Positions 17,706 through 25,745 of a DNA stretch of 64,000 nt are shown piece after piece (the first letter of the stretch is position 1; every line of letters begins with the position of its first letter). Source of the stretch: Amycolatopsis sp. NBC_00345 (lineage in GTDB: Bacteria; Actinomycetota; Actinomycetes; Mycobacteriales; Pseudonocardiaceae); NCBI RefSeq assembly GCF_036116635.1, contig NZ_CP107995.1, forward strand, positions 496,001-560,000. The letters are read 5' to 3'. The notes under the pieces were generated by a model. That model searched no databases. It worked only from the letters and a program-made list of their open reading frames with translations, and was not told the origin of the DNA. The position numbers were made by a program, and so were the translations under genes.

Positions 17706-17740
17706 GTGGGGCACCGGCGACGGCGTCGCCGGTGCCCCAC
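17706..17740. repeat. Perfect 16-bp hairpin next to the duplications
   Basis: GTGGGGCACCGGCGAC (17706-17721) is perfectly complementary to 17725-17740 with a 3-nt loop. It lies within the former coding sequence, 1 nt from the 17-bp duplications. A hairpin of this strength could pause replication and promote slippage. Confidence 0.8.
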
Positions 17741-17929
17741 ACGGAGATCGCGAAGAACGTGATCGCGGTCAGGAGCGAGAGGAACGAGCCGACGCACCGG
17801 CCGACCACGCCGAAGTGCGCGCTGGACGCCAGCCGGAACTCCTCGCGCGGGTGCGAAGTCTGCTCGGTCGGCGCGATGCCGTGCTGCTCGACCTCGGTGA
17901 TCTTCTCGCTGATCGGCACCTCGTCCGGA

Positions 17930-19327
17930 TCATTCGAAGCGGGTCATCACGTGCTTGACTCGGGTGTACTCGGCGAACGCGTAAGCCGAGAGGTCCTTGC
18001 CGTGGCCGGAGTGGCCGAAGCCGCCGTGTGGCATCTCCGCCACCAGCGGCCCGTGCGTGTTCACCCAGACGCAGCCGAAGTCCAGGTCGCGCGAGAGGCG
18101 GGCGGCGCGGCCGAGGTCGTGCGTCCAGACCGAGGAGGCCAGCCCGTACGGCACGCCGTTCGCCAGTTCCACCGCGTGCTCCTCGCCGGTGAACGGCTGG
18201 ACGGTGACCACCGGTGCGAAGACCTCCTCCTGCACGACCTCGTCGTCCTGGCGCAGGCCGGAGACCACCGTCGGCGCGAAGTGGAAGCCGGGCCCGGGCG
18301 CGGTGCCGCCGGTCTCGACCCGCGCGTGCGCGGGCAGCCGGTCCACCAGGCCGAGGACCCGGTCGAGCTGGGCCCGGCTGTTCAGCGGGCCGTAGTCCAC
18401 GCCGGGGCGCACCGCGGCGGCGGCCTTGGCCAGCTCGGCGACGAACTCGTCGTGCACGCTCTCGTGCACCAGCACCCGGCTGCCCGCGGTGCAGTCCTGG
18501 CCGGCGTTGTAGGAGGCGGCGCCGACGATGTCCGCCGCCGTCCGAGCCAGGTCGACGTCGGCGAACACCAGCAGGGGAGCGTTGCCGCCGAGTTCCAGGT
18601 GCGTCCGCTTGAGGTCGGCCGCCGCGACGGTGGCCACGTCGATCCCGGCGCGGGTGGACCCGGTGATGGAGACCAGCTCGGTGAGCGGGTGCCGGACGAG
18701 CGCGCGGCCGGTCTCCCGGTCGCCGCACAACACGTTGAACACGCCCGCGGGCAGGAATTCCGCGGCCACCCGCGCGAGCAGCACGGCCGTGGACGGCGTC
18801 GTCTCGGCGGGCTTGAGCACCACGGTGTTCCCGGCGGCCAGCGCCGGCGCGATCTTCCAGACGCCCATCATCAGCGGGTAGTTCCACGGCGCGATCTGCG
18901 CGCACACCCCGACGGGCTCGCGGCGGATCACCGAGGTGTGGCCGGGGGCGTACTCACCCGCCGCCGTGCCCTCCAGCTGCCGGGCTGCGCCCGCGAAGAA
19001 CCGCAGCGCGCTCACGCATTCCGGGATCTCCTCGTCCAGCACGACCGCGCGGATCTTGCCGGTCTCGCGGACTTCCGCGTCGGCGAACTCCTCCGCGCGG
19101 GCCTCCAGCGCGTCGGCGATCTTCAGCAGCGCGTGCTGCCGCTGCGCGGGGGTGCTCCGGCGCCAGGTCTTGAACGCGCGTGCCGCGGCCGTCATCGCCG
19201 TGTCCACTTCGGACTGTCCGGAGCAGACGCTGGTGCCGAAGACCGTGCCGGTGGCCGGGTCGGTCAGGTCGAGTGAGCCGCCGGCCGGCGCCTCGGCACC
19301 GTCGACGAAGTTGAGGACGTGGGTCAC
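17930..19327 (-). CDS. Aldehyde dehydrogenase, aminobutyraldehyde/guanidinobutyraldehyde type
   Basis: 465 aa, GTG start overlapping the upstream stop by 4 nt. Motifs: EPVGVCAQIAPWNYPLMMGVWKIAPALAAGNTVVLKPAETTP, SITGSTRAGIDVA, THLELGGNAPLLVFADVD (catalytic Glu) and ASYNAGQDCTAGSRVLVHE (catalytic Cys about residue 262). The NAGQDCTAGSR and GFGHSGHGKDLS blocks resemble gamma-aminobutyraldehyde dehydrogenases (PatD/Prr), which also accept 4-guanidinobutyraldehyde. Following a ThDP decarboxylase and a ureohydrolase in one operon, it probably oxidises the 4-guanidinobutyraldehyde made by the decarboxylase (KauB-like role). That assignment is inference. Confidence 0.83.
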   Translation of the reverse strand: MTHVLNFVDGAEAPAGGSLDLTDPATGTVFGTSVCSGQSEVDTAMTAAARAFKTWRRSTPAQRQHALLKIADALEARAEEFADAEVRETGKIRAVVLDEEIPECVSALRFFAGAARQLEGTAAGEYAPGHTSVIRREPVGVCAQIAPWNYPLMMGVWKIAPALAAGNTVVLKPAETTPSTAVLLARVAAEFLPAGVFNVLCGDRETGRALVRHPLTELVSITGSTRAGIDVATVAAADLKRTHLELGGNAPLLVFADVDLARTAADIVGAASYNAGQDCTAGSRVLVHESVHDEFVAELAKAAAAVRPGVDYGPLNSRAQLDRVLGLVDRLPAHARVETGGTAPGPGFHFAPTVVSGLRQDDEVVQEEVFAPVVTVQPFTGEEHAVELANGVPYGLASSVWTHDLGRAARLSRDLDFGCVWVNTHGPLVAEMPHGGFGHSGHGKDLSAYAFAEYTRVKHVMTRFE

Positions 19328-20967
19328 CGCTTCTCCAGGTGGGTCGGGGCGAACATCTTCAGCACGGCCGGCAGCACGACCACGGACGGGCCGGGGCGGA
19401 GCAGTTCCTTGGCCAGGTCCTCGCTCACCGTGTCCAATGAGGACAGCCGGGCGGGCACGCCGAAGGACTCCGCCAGCGCGACGAAGTCCGGCCGCGGCAG
19501 CTCGGTCGCGGTGGTCCGGCCGAAGGTGCCGGTCAGGTACTCGCGGAGGATGCCGTAGCCGCCGTCGTCGACCACGAGCCAGGTGACGTCGAGGCCGTGC
19601 TGCACGGCGGTGGCCAGCTCGGCGAGGCCGTACATCGCCCCGCCGTCGCCGGAGACGCCGAGCGCCGGGATCCCGGTGGCCGCGGCGCCGAGCGCGCCCG
19701 GCAGGCCGTAGCCGAGGCCGCCGGCGCCCTGCGCGGTATGGATCGGCGCGCCGTCCGGGTCCCACACCGACCACGCCCAGTACCCGGCGATCGTCATGTC
19801 CCAGAACGTCTGCGTGCCGGGCGGCAGCGCCGCGCGGATGTCGTCGACCAGCTTGCGCTCGGCCGTCAGCGGCTGACTGTCCAATCGCGACTCGACGCGG
19901 GCCAGCAGCTCCGCGACCGCGGCTTCGGCCCGGCCGTCGGAACGCCGCATCGGCACCTGTTCCAGCAACGCCTGCAGGGTCAGCCGGACGTCGGCGTGCA
20001 GGCCGAGCGCGGGGTAGTTCGACTCCAGCTTGCCCAGGTCGGCCTCGACCTGGACCAGCCGCCCGCGCGGGGCGAACTCGCGGTAGTTGCTGGACAGCTC
20101 GCCCAGCCCGGAGCCCAGCACCAGCAGCACGTCGGCGGCGGCGAGGAACTCCGTGGTGTGCCAGTCTTCCAGCCACGAGCGGGCGGACAGCTCGTGGTCC
20201 CAGGCGAACACACCCTTGCCACCGAACGTCGACACCACCGGCGCGCGCAACGCTTCGGCGAGCGCCTTCAGCTCGGCGTGCGCGCCGGAGCGCAGCGCGC
20301 CACCGCCGGCGAGGATCACCGGGTTCTCCGCCGCGGCCAGCAGGCTCGCGGCTTCGTCCACCAGCTCCGGCAACGGCGCCAGCGGCACCGGCGTGGCGGT
20401 CACGGAGGTCAGCGGCGGCAGCGAAACCGGCTGCAGCAGCACGTCCTGCGGGATCTCCACCCACACCGGCCCGTACGGCGCGGTCGCCGCCGACGCCCAG
20501 GCCTCGCGCAGCGCCGTCGGGATCTGGCTCGCCGCGCGGACCACGTGCACGGACTTCACCACGTCGCGGAAGCTCGCCTGCTGGTCCGGCAGTTCGTGCA
20601 GATAGCCGTGCCGCCCGCCGCCGAGCCCGGCGACCGGGACCTGGCTGGAGATCCCCAGCACCGGCACGGAAGCCGCGCGCGACTCCTGCAGCGACGCCAG
20701 GGTGAGCAGCGCGCCGGGACCGGTGGAGACGACCATCGGCGTCACCGGCACCGGGCCGTCCGGGTCGGCCGCGAGCCGCGCGCGGGCGTGCCCGTCCGCG
20801 GCGAAAGCCAGGTTGTTCTCCACGCGCGAGCTGACCACCCGCACGTCATCCGCGCGCCGCAGCGCCTCGAAGAGGCCCAGCGCGTGCTGTCCGGGCAGGC
20901 CGAACACCGTGTCCGCGCCGAGCGCGCGCAGCGTCTCGACGACGACGTCACCACCGATGCGAGTCAT
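19324..20967 (-). CDS. ThDP-dependent 2-oxoacid decarboxylase, possible 2-ketoarginine decarboxylase
   Basis: 547 aa with the three-domain layout of acetolactate synthase/benzoylformate decarboxylase enzymes. The N-terminal pyrimidine domain has GGDVVVETLRALGADTVFGLPGQHALGLFEAL and SSRVENNLAFAADGHARA with the activating Glu. The central domain holds NPVILAGGGALRSGA. The C-terminal pyrophosphate domain has GVSGDGGAMYGLAELATAVQHGLDVTWLVVDDGGYG (GDG motif). ATGA overlap with the ureohydrolase gene and GTGA overlap with the ALDH gene show tight coupling. Pseudomonas AruI, which decarboxylates 2-ketoarginine, is of this type, and the neighbours fit that pathway. An ordinary acetolactate synthase is less likely with this context. 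Confidence 0.75.
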   Translation of the reverse strand: MTRIGGDVVVETLRALGADTVFGLPGQHALGLFEALRRADDVRVVSSRVENNLAFAADGHARARLAADPDGPVPVTPMVVSTGPGALLTLASLQESRAASVPVLGISSQVPVAGLGGGRHGYLHELPDQQASFRDVVKSVHVVRAASQIPTALREAWASAATAPYGPVWVEIPQDVLLQPVSLPPLTSVTATPVPLAPLPELVDEAASLLAAAENPVILAGGGALRSGAHAELKALAEALRAPVVSTFGGKGVFAWDHELSARSWLEDWHTTEFLAAADVLLVLGSGLGELSSNYREFAPRGRLVQVEADLGKLESNYPALGLHADVRLTLQALLEQVPMRRSDGRAEAAVAELLARVESRLDSQPLTAERKLVDDIRAALPPGTQTFWDMTIAGYWAWSVWDPDGAPIHTAQGAGGLGYGLPGALGAAATGIPALGVSGDGGAMYGLAELATAVQHGLDVTWLVVDDGGYGILREYLTGTFGRTTATELPRPDFVALAESFGVPARLSSLDTVSEDLAKELLRPGPSVVVLPAVLKMFAPTHLEKR

Positions 20968-21917
20968 TCGCCCTTCCTCAGTGCCAGCAGGCTCACCAGG
21001 TCGTAGGCCACGTGCGAGGCCGCGACGGCGGTGATGTCGGCGTGGTCGTAGGCCGGCGCCAGCTCGACCACGTCGGCGCCGATCAGGTTCGTGTCGCGCA
21101 GCCCGCGCAGGATCTCCAGCAGCTCACGGCTGGTCAGGCCGCCCGCCTCGGGCGTGCCGGTGCCGGGCGCGTGCGCGGGGTCGAGCACGTCGATGTCCAC
21201 CGAGACGTACAACGGCCGGTCGCCTATTCGCTGGCGCAGCGCGTCGACCGTCTCGTCGACGCCGCGGCGCATGACGTCGCCGGAGGTGACGATGCCGAAG
21301 CCGAGCCGTCGGTCGTCTTCGAGGTCGCGCTTGCCGTACAGCGGCCCGCGCGTGCCGACGTGCGACAGCGCGCTCGTGTCCAGGATGCCCTCTTCAGCAG
21401 CACGGCGGAACGGCGTCCCGTGGGTGTAGGGCTCGCCGAAGTAGGTGTCCCAGGTGTCGAGGTGCGCGTCGAAGTGAAGCAGCGCAACAGGTCCGTGCTT
21501 CTTCGCGGCCGCGCGCAGCAGCGGCAGGGCGATCGTGTGGTCGCCGCCGACGGTCACCAGCCGGGTGCCGTTCGCCGTCAGCGCCTCGGCTTCCTGCTGC
21601 AGCGTCTCGATGGCTTCGCCGATGTGGAACGGGTTCACGGCGATGTCGCCCGCGTCGGCCACCTGCTTCTCGGCGAAGGGGGAGACGTCGAGCGCCGGGT
21701 GGTACGGCCGGAGCAGCCGGCTGGCCTCGCGCACGGCCGACGGGCCGAAGCGGGCGCCGGGCCGGTACGAAACCCCGGAGTCGAACGGCACGCCGACCAC
21801 GGCGACGTCGGCGTGCTCCACCTCGTCGATCCGCGGCAGCCGCGCGAAGGTGGCGAAACCGGCGTAGCGGGGGATCCGCGACGAGTCGAGCGGTCCGATC
21901 GGGGGCTGGTCAGTCAC
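20964..21917 (-). CDS. Agmatinase/guanidinobutyrase-family ureohydrolase
   Basis: 317 aa from GTG 21917 (AGGAG 8 nt upstream). All Mn2+-binding motifs of the arginase superfamily are present: VTVGGDHT, LLHFDAHLDTWD and VSVDIDVLDPAHAPGTGTPEAGG. The N-terminus RYAGFATFARLPR and VGVPFDSGVSYRPGARFGP match the SpeB/GbuA branch. It hydrolyses a guanidino compound to urea plus amine. SpeB (agmatine to putrescine) and GbuA (4-guanidinobutyrate to GABA) cannot be separated by motifs alone. The decarboxylase and ALDH partners favour guanidinobutyrate. Confidence 0.87.
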   Translation of the reverse strand: MTDQPPIGPLDSSRIPRYAGFATFARLPRIDEVEHADVAVVGVPFDSGVSYRPGARFGPSAVREASRLLRPYHPALDVSPFAEKQVADAGDIAVNPFHIGEAIETLQQEAEALTANGTRLVTVGGDHTIALPLLRAAAKKHGPVALLHFDAHLDTWDTYFGEPYTHGTPFRRAAEEGILDTSALSHVGTRGPLYGKRDLEDDRRLGFGIVTSGDVMRRGVDETVDALRQRIGDRPLYVSVDIDVLDPAHAPGTGTPEAGGLTSRELLEILRGLRDTNLIGADVVELAPAYDHADITAVAASHVAYDLVSLLALRKGE

Positions 21918-21961
21918 TGCGGTCACTCCTGGTTCTGCGATTCCTGGTTCCAGTGTGGGGT

Positions 21962-23416
21962 TCAGGCTTCGACGGCCGTCGGGGTGCCCGCGGCCGCGTT
22001 CTCCTCCTCGTCGGCCGCGGAGCCGTTCAGGCGCCGCGTCCAGACCGACAGGATGCTTTCGGGGGTGCGCGGCGTCGCGAGGCTGACGCCCACGTACACC
22101 ACCAGGCTCGCACCGAGGCCCCAGTAGATCGGGCTGTTGGCGGCGACCCCGTCGATGATCATGAACGCCACCACGGAAACGGTCCCGGCGACCATCGACG
22201 CGTACGCGCCCTGGCGGGTGCCACGCCGCCAGAACAGCGCGCCGAGGATCGCCACCAGCAGACCGCCGACGAGGATGTCGTAGGCGATGGTGAGGGCGTT
22301 CACGACGTCGTCCACGACCATCGCGATGCCGATCGCGACGACGCCCAGCACCAGCGTGGTGATCCGGTTGCGCAGCACGTCGCCCGCCTTCAGCCCGACC
22401 TTGCGCAGCAGGTCCGACGTCGTGGTGGTGGCGCAGGCGATCAGCGCGCCGCTGGAGGTGGACATCAGCGCGGACAGCGCGGCGGCCAGTACCAGCCCGC
22501 GGACACCGGTGGGCAGCAGCCGCTCGGCGATGGTGGCGAAGGCGTCCTGCGCGCTCCCGATGTCCGGGTACAGCACCTTCGCCGCGGTCCCGATGAGTGC
22601 GCCGGCGACGCCGTAGACCAGGCAGTAGACGCCCGAGATGATGCCGCCGCCGGTGGCCACCTTCGGCGTGCGCGCGGTGAACACGCGCTGCCAGATGTCC
22701 TGGCCGATGAGCAGGCCGAAGGTGTAGATGAGGAAGTAGGTGAAGATCGTCTGCCCGCCGATGGCGGTGAACTCGAAGTACGTCGCGTCGAGCTTGGCCG
22801 CCATGCCGTCGAAGCCGCCCGCCGACGTGATCGCGATCGGCAGCAGCACGAACAGGATGCCGATGGTCTTGATCACGAACTGCGCGATGTCGGTGAGCGT
22901 GATCGACCACATGCCGCCCAGCACCGAGTAGAGCACCACGATCGAGCCGCCGATGGCGATGCCCGCCCAGCTCGGGATCGAGAACAGCACCTTGAAGATC
23001 GAGGCGAACGCCAGCGTCGAGGTGACCGTGAGCATCAGCGTGTAGCCCCACATCACCACCCCGGACACGGCACTGGTGCGGCCGCCGTAGCGCAGGTCGA
23101 GCATCTCGCCGACGGTGTACACGCGCAGCCTCACCAGCCGCCGCGCGAACACCGCGTGCAGCAGCAGGATGCCGGCGCCGATGGCGATCACCAGCCACGC
23201 GCCGGAGATGCCGTAGGTGTAGCCGAGCTTCACGCCGCCGACCGTGGACGCGCCGCCGAGCACCACGGCCGACATCGTGCCGGAGTACATGAACCAGCCC
23301 AGGCGCCGGCCCGCCACCAGGTAGTCGGACTTGGTCTTCGCCAGCCGCAGGCCGATCCAGCCGACGCCGATCATGCCCGCGATGTACAGCGCGATCACCG
23401 CGTAGTCGCCGCCCAC
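21962..23416 (-). CDS. Sodium:solute symporter (SSS) family transporter
   Basis: 484 aa. I chose the GTG at 23416, with GAGGAGG 5 nt upstream, which puts the first membrane helix at residue 4 (DYAVIALYIAGMIGVGWIGL). About 13 hydrophobic segments follow. SSS features: KTKSDYLVAGRRLGWFMYSGTM, GGASTVGGVKLGY and LSALMSTSSGALIACATTTTSDLL. It is the first gene of the operon with the ureohydrolase, decarboxylase and ALDH, and is probably the importer of the guanidino compound or a related nitrogen source. A PucR regulator starts 104 nt away on the opposite strand. The acidic Ala-rich C-terminus is probably cytoplasmic. Confidence 0.87.
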   Translation of the reverse strand: MGGDYAVIALYIAGMIGVGWIGLRLAKTKSDYLVAGRRLGWFMYSGTMSAVVLGGASTVGGVKLGYTYGISGAWLVIAIGAGILLLHAVFARRLVRLRVYTVGEMLDLRYGGRTSAVSGVVMWGYTLMLTVTSTLAFASIFKVLFSIPSWAGIAIGGSIVVLYSVLGGMWSITLTDIAQFVIKTIGILFVLLPIAITSAGGFDGMAAKLDATYFEFTAIGGQTIFTYFLIYTFGLLIGQDIWQRVFTARTPKVATGGGIISGVYCLVYGVAGALIGTAAKVLYPDIGSAQDAFATIAERLLPTGVRGLVLAAALSALMSTSSGALIACATTTTSDLLRKVGLKAGDVLRNRITTLVLGVVAIGIAMVVDDVVNALTIAYDILVGGLLVAILGALFWRRGTRQGAYASMVAGTVSVVAFMIIDGVAANSPIYWGLGASLVVYVGVSLATPRTPESILSVWTRRLNGSAADEEENAAAGTPTAVEA

Positions 23417-23520
23417 GGTGTCCTCCTCGTCTTCGGCCGGTGTTCCGGTCACCGTAGGTTCGCCCGCCATCCCTCCGGCATGGGACGATCTGTCCAGGAA
23501 TCTTCGAAGGCCAGGATGAA

Positions 23521-25014
23521 ATGACCCAGAACCTCGATCTGCCGACCGCCGAGGTGAATGTCCCGTTACGGGCCGTTGTCGGCAACCCGGAGCTGGCACT
23601 GGACGTCGTCCCCGAGACGCTGCGGCCGGGCGCGCTCGACGCGCCGGTGCGGTGGGCGCACGTCAGCGAGCTGGACGACCCCGCGCCGTACCTGCTCGGC
23701 GCCGAGCTGGTGCTCACCGCGGGGGTGAACCTGCCGCGCGAGCCGCCGCAGGCCGAGCGGTACGTCCGCGGGCTGCGCGACGCGGGCGTGACGGCGTTGG
23801 GTTTCGGCCTCACGCCCACGATGTACGAGACGCTGCCGGAGCCGTTGCGCGCCGCGTGCGCGCGGCACGGGCTGCCGCTGCTGGTGGTGCCGCCGCGGAC
23901 GCCGTTCCTCGCGATCAGCCGGGCGGTGGCCGTCGCACTGGCCGAAGCGGGCCAGCGCGAGCAGCGGCGGGCGGCTGTCGCGCGTGAGGCGCTGACGCGC
24001 GCGGCGGGCGGCGGCCTCGGCGAGCTGGTGACGGCGCTGGGCGAACGGCTGCAGGGCTGGGTGGCGCTGGTCGGCGCGGCCGACGCCCTGGTCGCCGGGC
24101 ACAACACGCCCCAGCCGCTGCCGCCGGAGGTCCGCGAGCTGCTCGAAACCGTGCGCGCGGGCAGCGGCATCCGCAGCGCGACCACGGAGCTGCCGGACGG
24201 CACGTACGTCGTCGCGCAGCCGGTGTCCCCGCAGGCCACGGCCGCGAACCTGCTGGTGCTGGGCCGGCGGCACCGGTTCGACGGCGGCGACCGCGCGGTC
24301 CTCGCCGTCGGCGCCTCGCTGCTCGGGCTGGTCGGCCGCGCGGGCTCGGACGCCGCGGAACTGGGCGCGGCGGCCACCGGGCTGCTGCTCGGGCAGGACG
24401 GTGCGGACGCGCTGGCGAAGCTGGTGGGCGGCGCGGAATGCCGGCTGGTCGCGGGGGTGGCGTACCGGCGCGGGCCGGACGAGCTGGCCAGGCGGCACGA
24501 CTGGCTGCGCGCGCGGCTGGACACCCCGCTCGTGCAGGTGCGGCCGGGGCCGCGGTTCCTCGCGATCGCGGGCACCGAGCCGGCCGATCTCGACGGGCTG
24601 CGCGAGCACGGCTGGCTCGCCGTCGCCGGGTCGCCCGTCACCGAAGCCGCGTTGCTGCCCGGCGCCGTCGCGGAGGCCGAGCTGCTGCTCGCCCGGGCGC
24701 GGGCGCTGGAACGCCCGGTGGTGGCGGATTCGCCGGACTTCGACGCGCTCGTCGCCCCGGACGTCGCCGGCTCGTTCGCCGCGCACCTGCTGGCCCCGTT
24801 GCACGAACTGGACCGCGCGCACGACCGTCAGCTGGTCCCGACGCTGCGCGCCTGGCTCGCCCACCACGGCGGCTGGGACCGCACCGCGGCCGAGCTCGGC
24901 GTGCACCGCAACAGCGTCCGGCACCGGATCGGGCAGGCCGAGCGGGCGCTGGGCGCCGACCTGGCCGACCCCGAAACCCGCATGCGGCTGTGGTTCGCGC
25001 TGCGCTGGAGCTGA
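23521..25014 (+). CDS. PucR-family transcriptional regulator
   Basis: 497 aa. The N-terminal PucR ligand domain (about residues 14-150) contains WAHVSELDDPAPYLLGAELVLTAG. A GGDEF-like middle region follows, and a C-terminal HTH_30 has LRAWLAHHGGWDRTAAELGVHRNSVRHRIGQAERALGADL. These proteins activate purine, polyamine, GABA or proline catabolism genes. It is divergent from the SSS-led operon, whose expression it most likely controls in response to the imported substrate or an intermediate. Confidence 0.88.
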   Translation: MTQNLDLPTAEVNVPLRAVVGNPELALDVVPETLRPGALDAPVRWAHVSELDDPAPYLLGAELVLTAGVNLPREPPQAERYVRGLRDAGVTALGFGLTPTMYETLPEPLRAACARHGLPLLVVPPRTPFLAISRAVAVALAEAGQREQRRAAVAREALTRAAGGGLGELVTALGERLQGWVALVGAADALVAGHNTPQPLPPEVRELLETVRAGSGIRSATTELPDGTYVVAQPVSPQATAANLLVLGRRHRFDGGDRAVLAVGASLLGLVGRAGSDAAELGAAATGLLLGQDGADALAKLVGGAECRLVAGVAYRRGPDELARRHDWLRARLDTPLVQVRPGPRFLAIAGTEPADLDGLREHGWLAVAGSPVTEAALLPGAVAEAELLLARARALERPVVADSPDFDALVAPDVAGSFAAHLLAPLHELDRAHDRQLVPTLRAWLAHHGGWDRTAAELGVHRNSVRHRIGQAERALGADLADPETRMRLWFALRWS

Positions 25015-25022
25015 GTGTCCAT

Positions 25023-25046
25023 TCAGGTCTCTCAGGTGCTCTCAGG
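25023..25046. promoter_or_regulatory. Three TCAGG direct repeats upstream of the response regulator
   Basis: TCAGG occurs at 25023-25027, 25032-25036 and 25042-25046, spaced 9 and 10 nt. It begins just after the PucR gene and 22 nt before the response-regulator start. Regular near-helical spacing is typical of OmpR/PhoB-type binding sites, so autoregulation is possible. Confidence 0.4.
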
Positions 25047-25067
25047 AAACTGTGGGATTGTGGTGTC

Positions 25068-25745
25068 GTGCGTGTTCTGGTAGTCGAAGACGAAGAGCCC
25101 TTGGCCGATGCGATCGCCCGCGGGCTGCGCCGTGAAGGCATGGCGGTGGACGTCGCGCTGACCGGCGACGACGGGCACGAGAAGTCGTCCGTCACGCGGT
25201 ACGACGTGATCCTGCTCGACCGGGACCTGCCCGGGATGTCCGGTGACGAGCTGTGCCGCGAGATCGTCGCGTCCGGCGAGCTGACGCGGGTGCTCATGCT
25301 CACCGCGAGCAGCTCCGTCTCCGACCGGGTGGACGGGCTGTCCCTCGGCGCCGACGACTACCTCGCGAAGCCCTTCGCGTTCCCCGAGCTGGTGGCGCGG
25401 GTGCGCGCGCTCGGCCGCCGCGCGACGCCGGCGGCACCGCCGCTGCTGACCGCGGCCGACGTCGAGCTCGACCCGGCCAAGCGCACCGTGCGCCGCGCCA
25501 GCGGGCCGATCGAGCTGACCCGCAAGGAGTTCGGCGTGCTCGAGGTGCTGCTGTCCGCGGCCGGCTCGGTGGTGAGCAGTGAAGAGCTGCTGGAACGGGT
25601 CTGGGACGAGAACGCCGACCCGTTCACCACGACCGTGCGGGTCACCGTGATGACCCTGCGGAAGAAGCTGGGCGAGCCGGGCATCATCGAGACCGTCGTG
25701 GGCTCGGGGTACCGCGTGCCGGATCCGGCGGCCGGCGCCGAGTGA
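25068..25745 (+). CDS. OmpR-family two-component response regulator
   Basis: 225 aa, GTG start at VRVLVVEDEEPLADAIARGL. The receiver domain has acidic DE pairs, the phospho-acceptor Asp in DVILLDRDLPGMSG and the conserved Lys in DDYLAKPFAFPEL. The C-terminal winged helix has the ELTRKEFGVLEVLLSAAGSVVSSEELLERVW block and a terminal VVGSGYRV hairpin. It overlaps the histidine-kinase gene by 4 nt (GTGA), so the two are one operon. The signal is unknown. Apart from direct repeats at 25023-25046, no target is visible. Confidence 0.92.
   Translation: MRVLVVEDEEPLADAIARGLRREGMAVDVALTGDDGHEKSSVTRYDVILLDRDLPGMSGDELCREIVASGELTRVLMLTASSSVSDRVDGLSLGADDYLAKPFAFPELVARVRALGRRATPAAPPLLTAADVELDPAKRTVRRASGPIELTRKEFGVLEVLLSAAGSVVSSEELLERVWDENADPFTTTVRVTVMTLRKKLGEPGIIETVVGSGYRVPDPAAGAE

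Larger units (their letters stand above)
17406..17919 (-). pseudogene. Frameshifted membrane-protein gene, possible permease remnant
   Basis: A GTG at 17919, 10 nt after the ALDH stop, opens a frame with VEQHGIAPTEQTSHPREEF and the hydrophobic GSFLSLLTAITFFAISVW. The frame then breaks. The continuation ALRAVAYGLTAISPLRYAIPLIAVALTSGPSMATAAYPVLV lies in another frame. Between them are two 17-bp tandem duplications (17642-17704). Deleting one copy of each (34 bp) restores one frame through APQRLFGFNGRAALRAVAYG, giving about 159 aa with at least two membrane segments. The N-terminus faintly resembles NCS1 purine/cytosine permeases, but the protein would be far too short, so the family is uncertain. 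The 3' end overlaps the LysR gene antisense. Confidence 0.65.

Noticed and set aside
19324..20967. Acetolactate synthase for branched-chain amino acids
   Set aside because: No small regulatory subunit or ilvC nearby; the neighbours are catabolic, so a decarboxylase role fits better.
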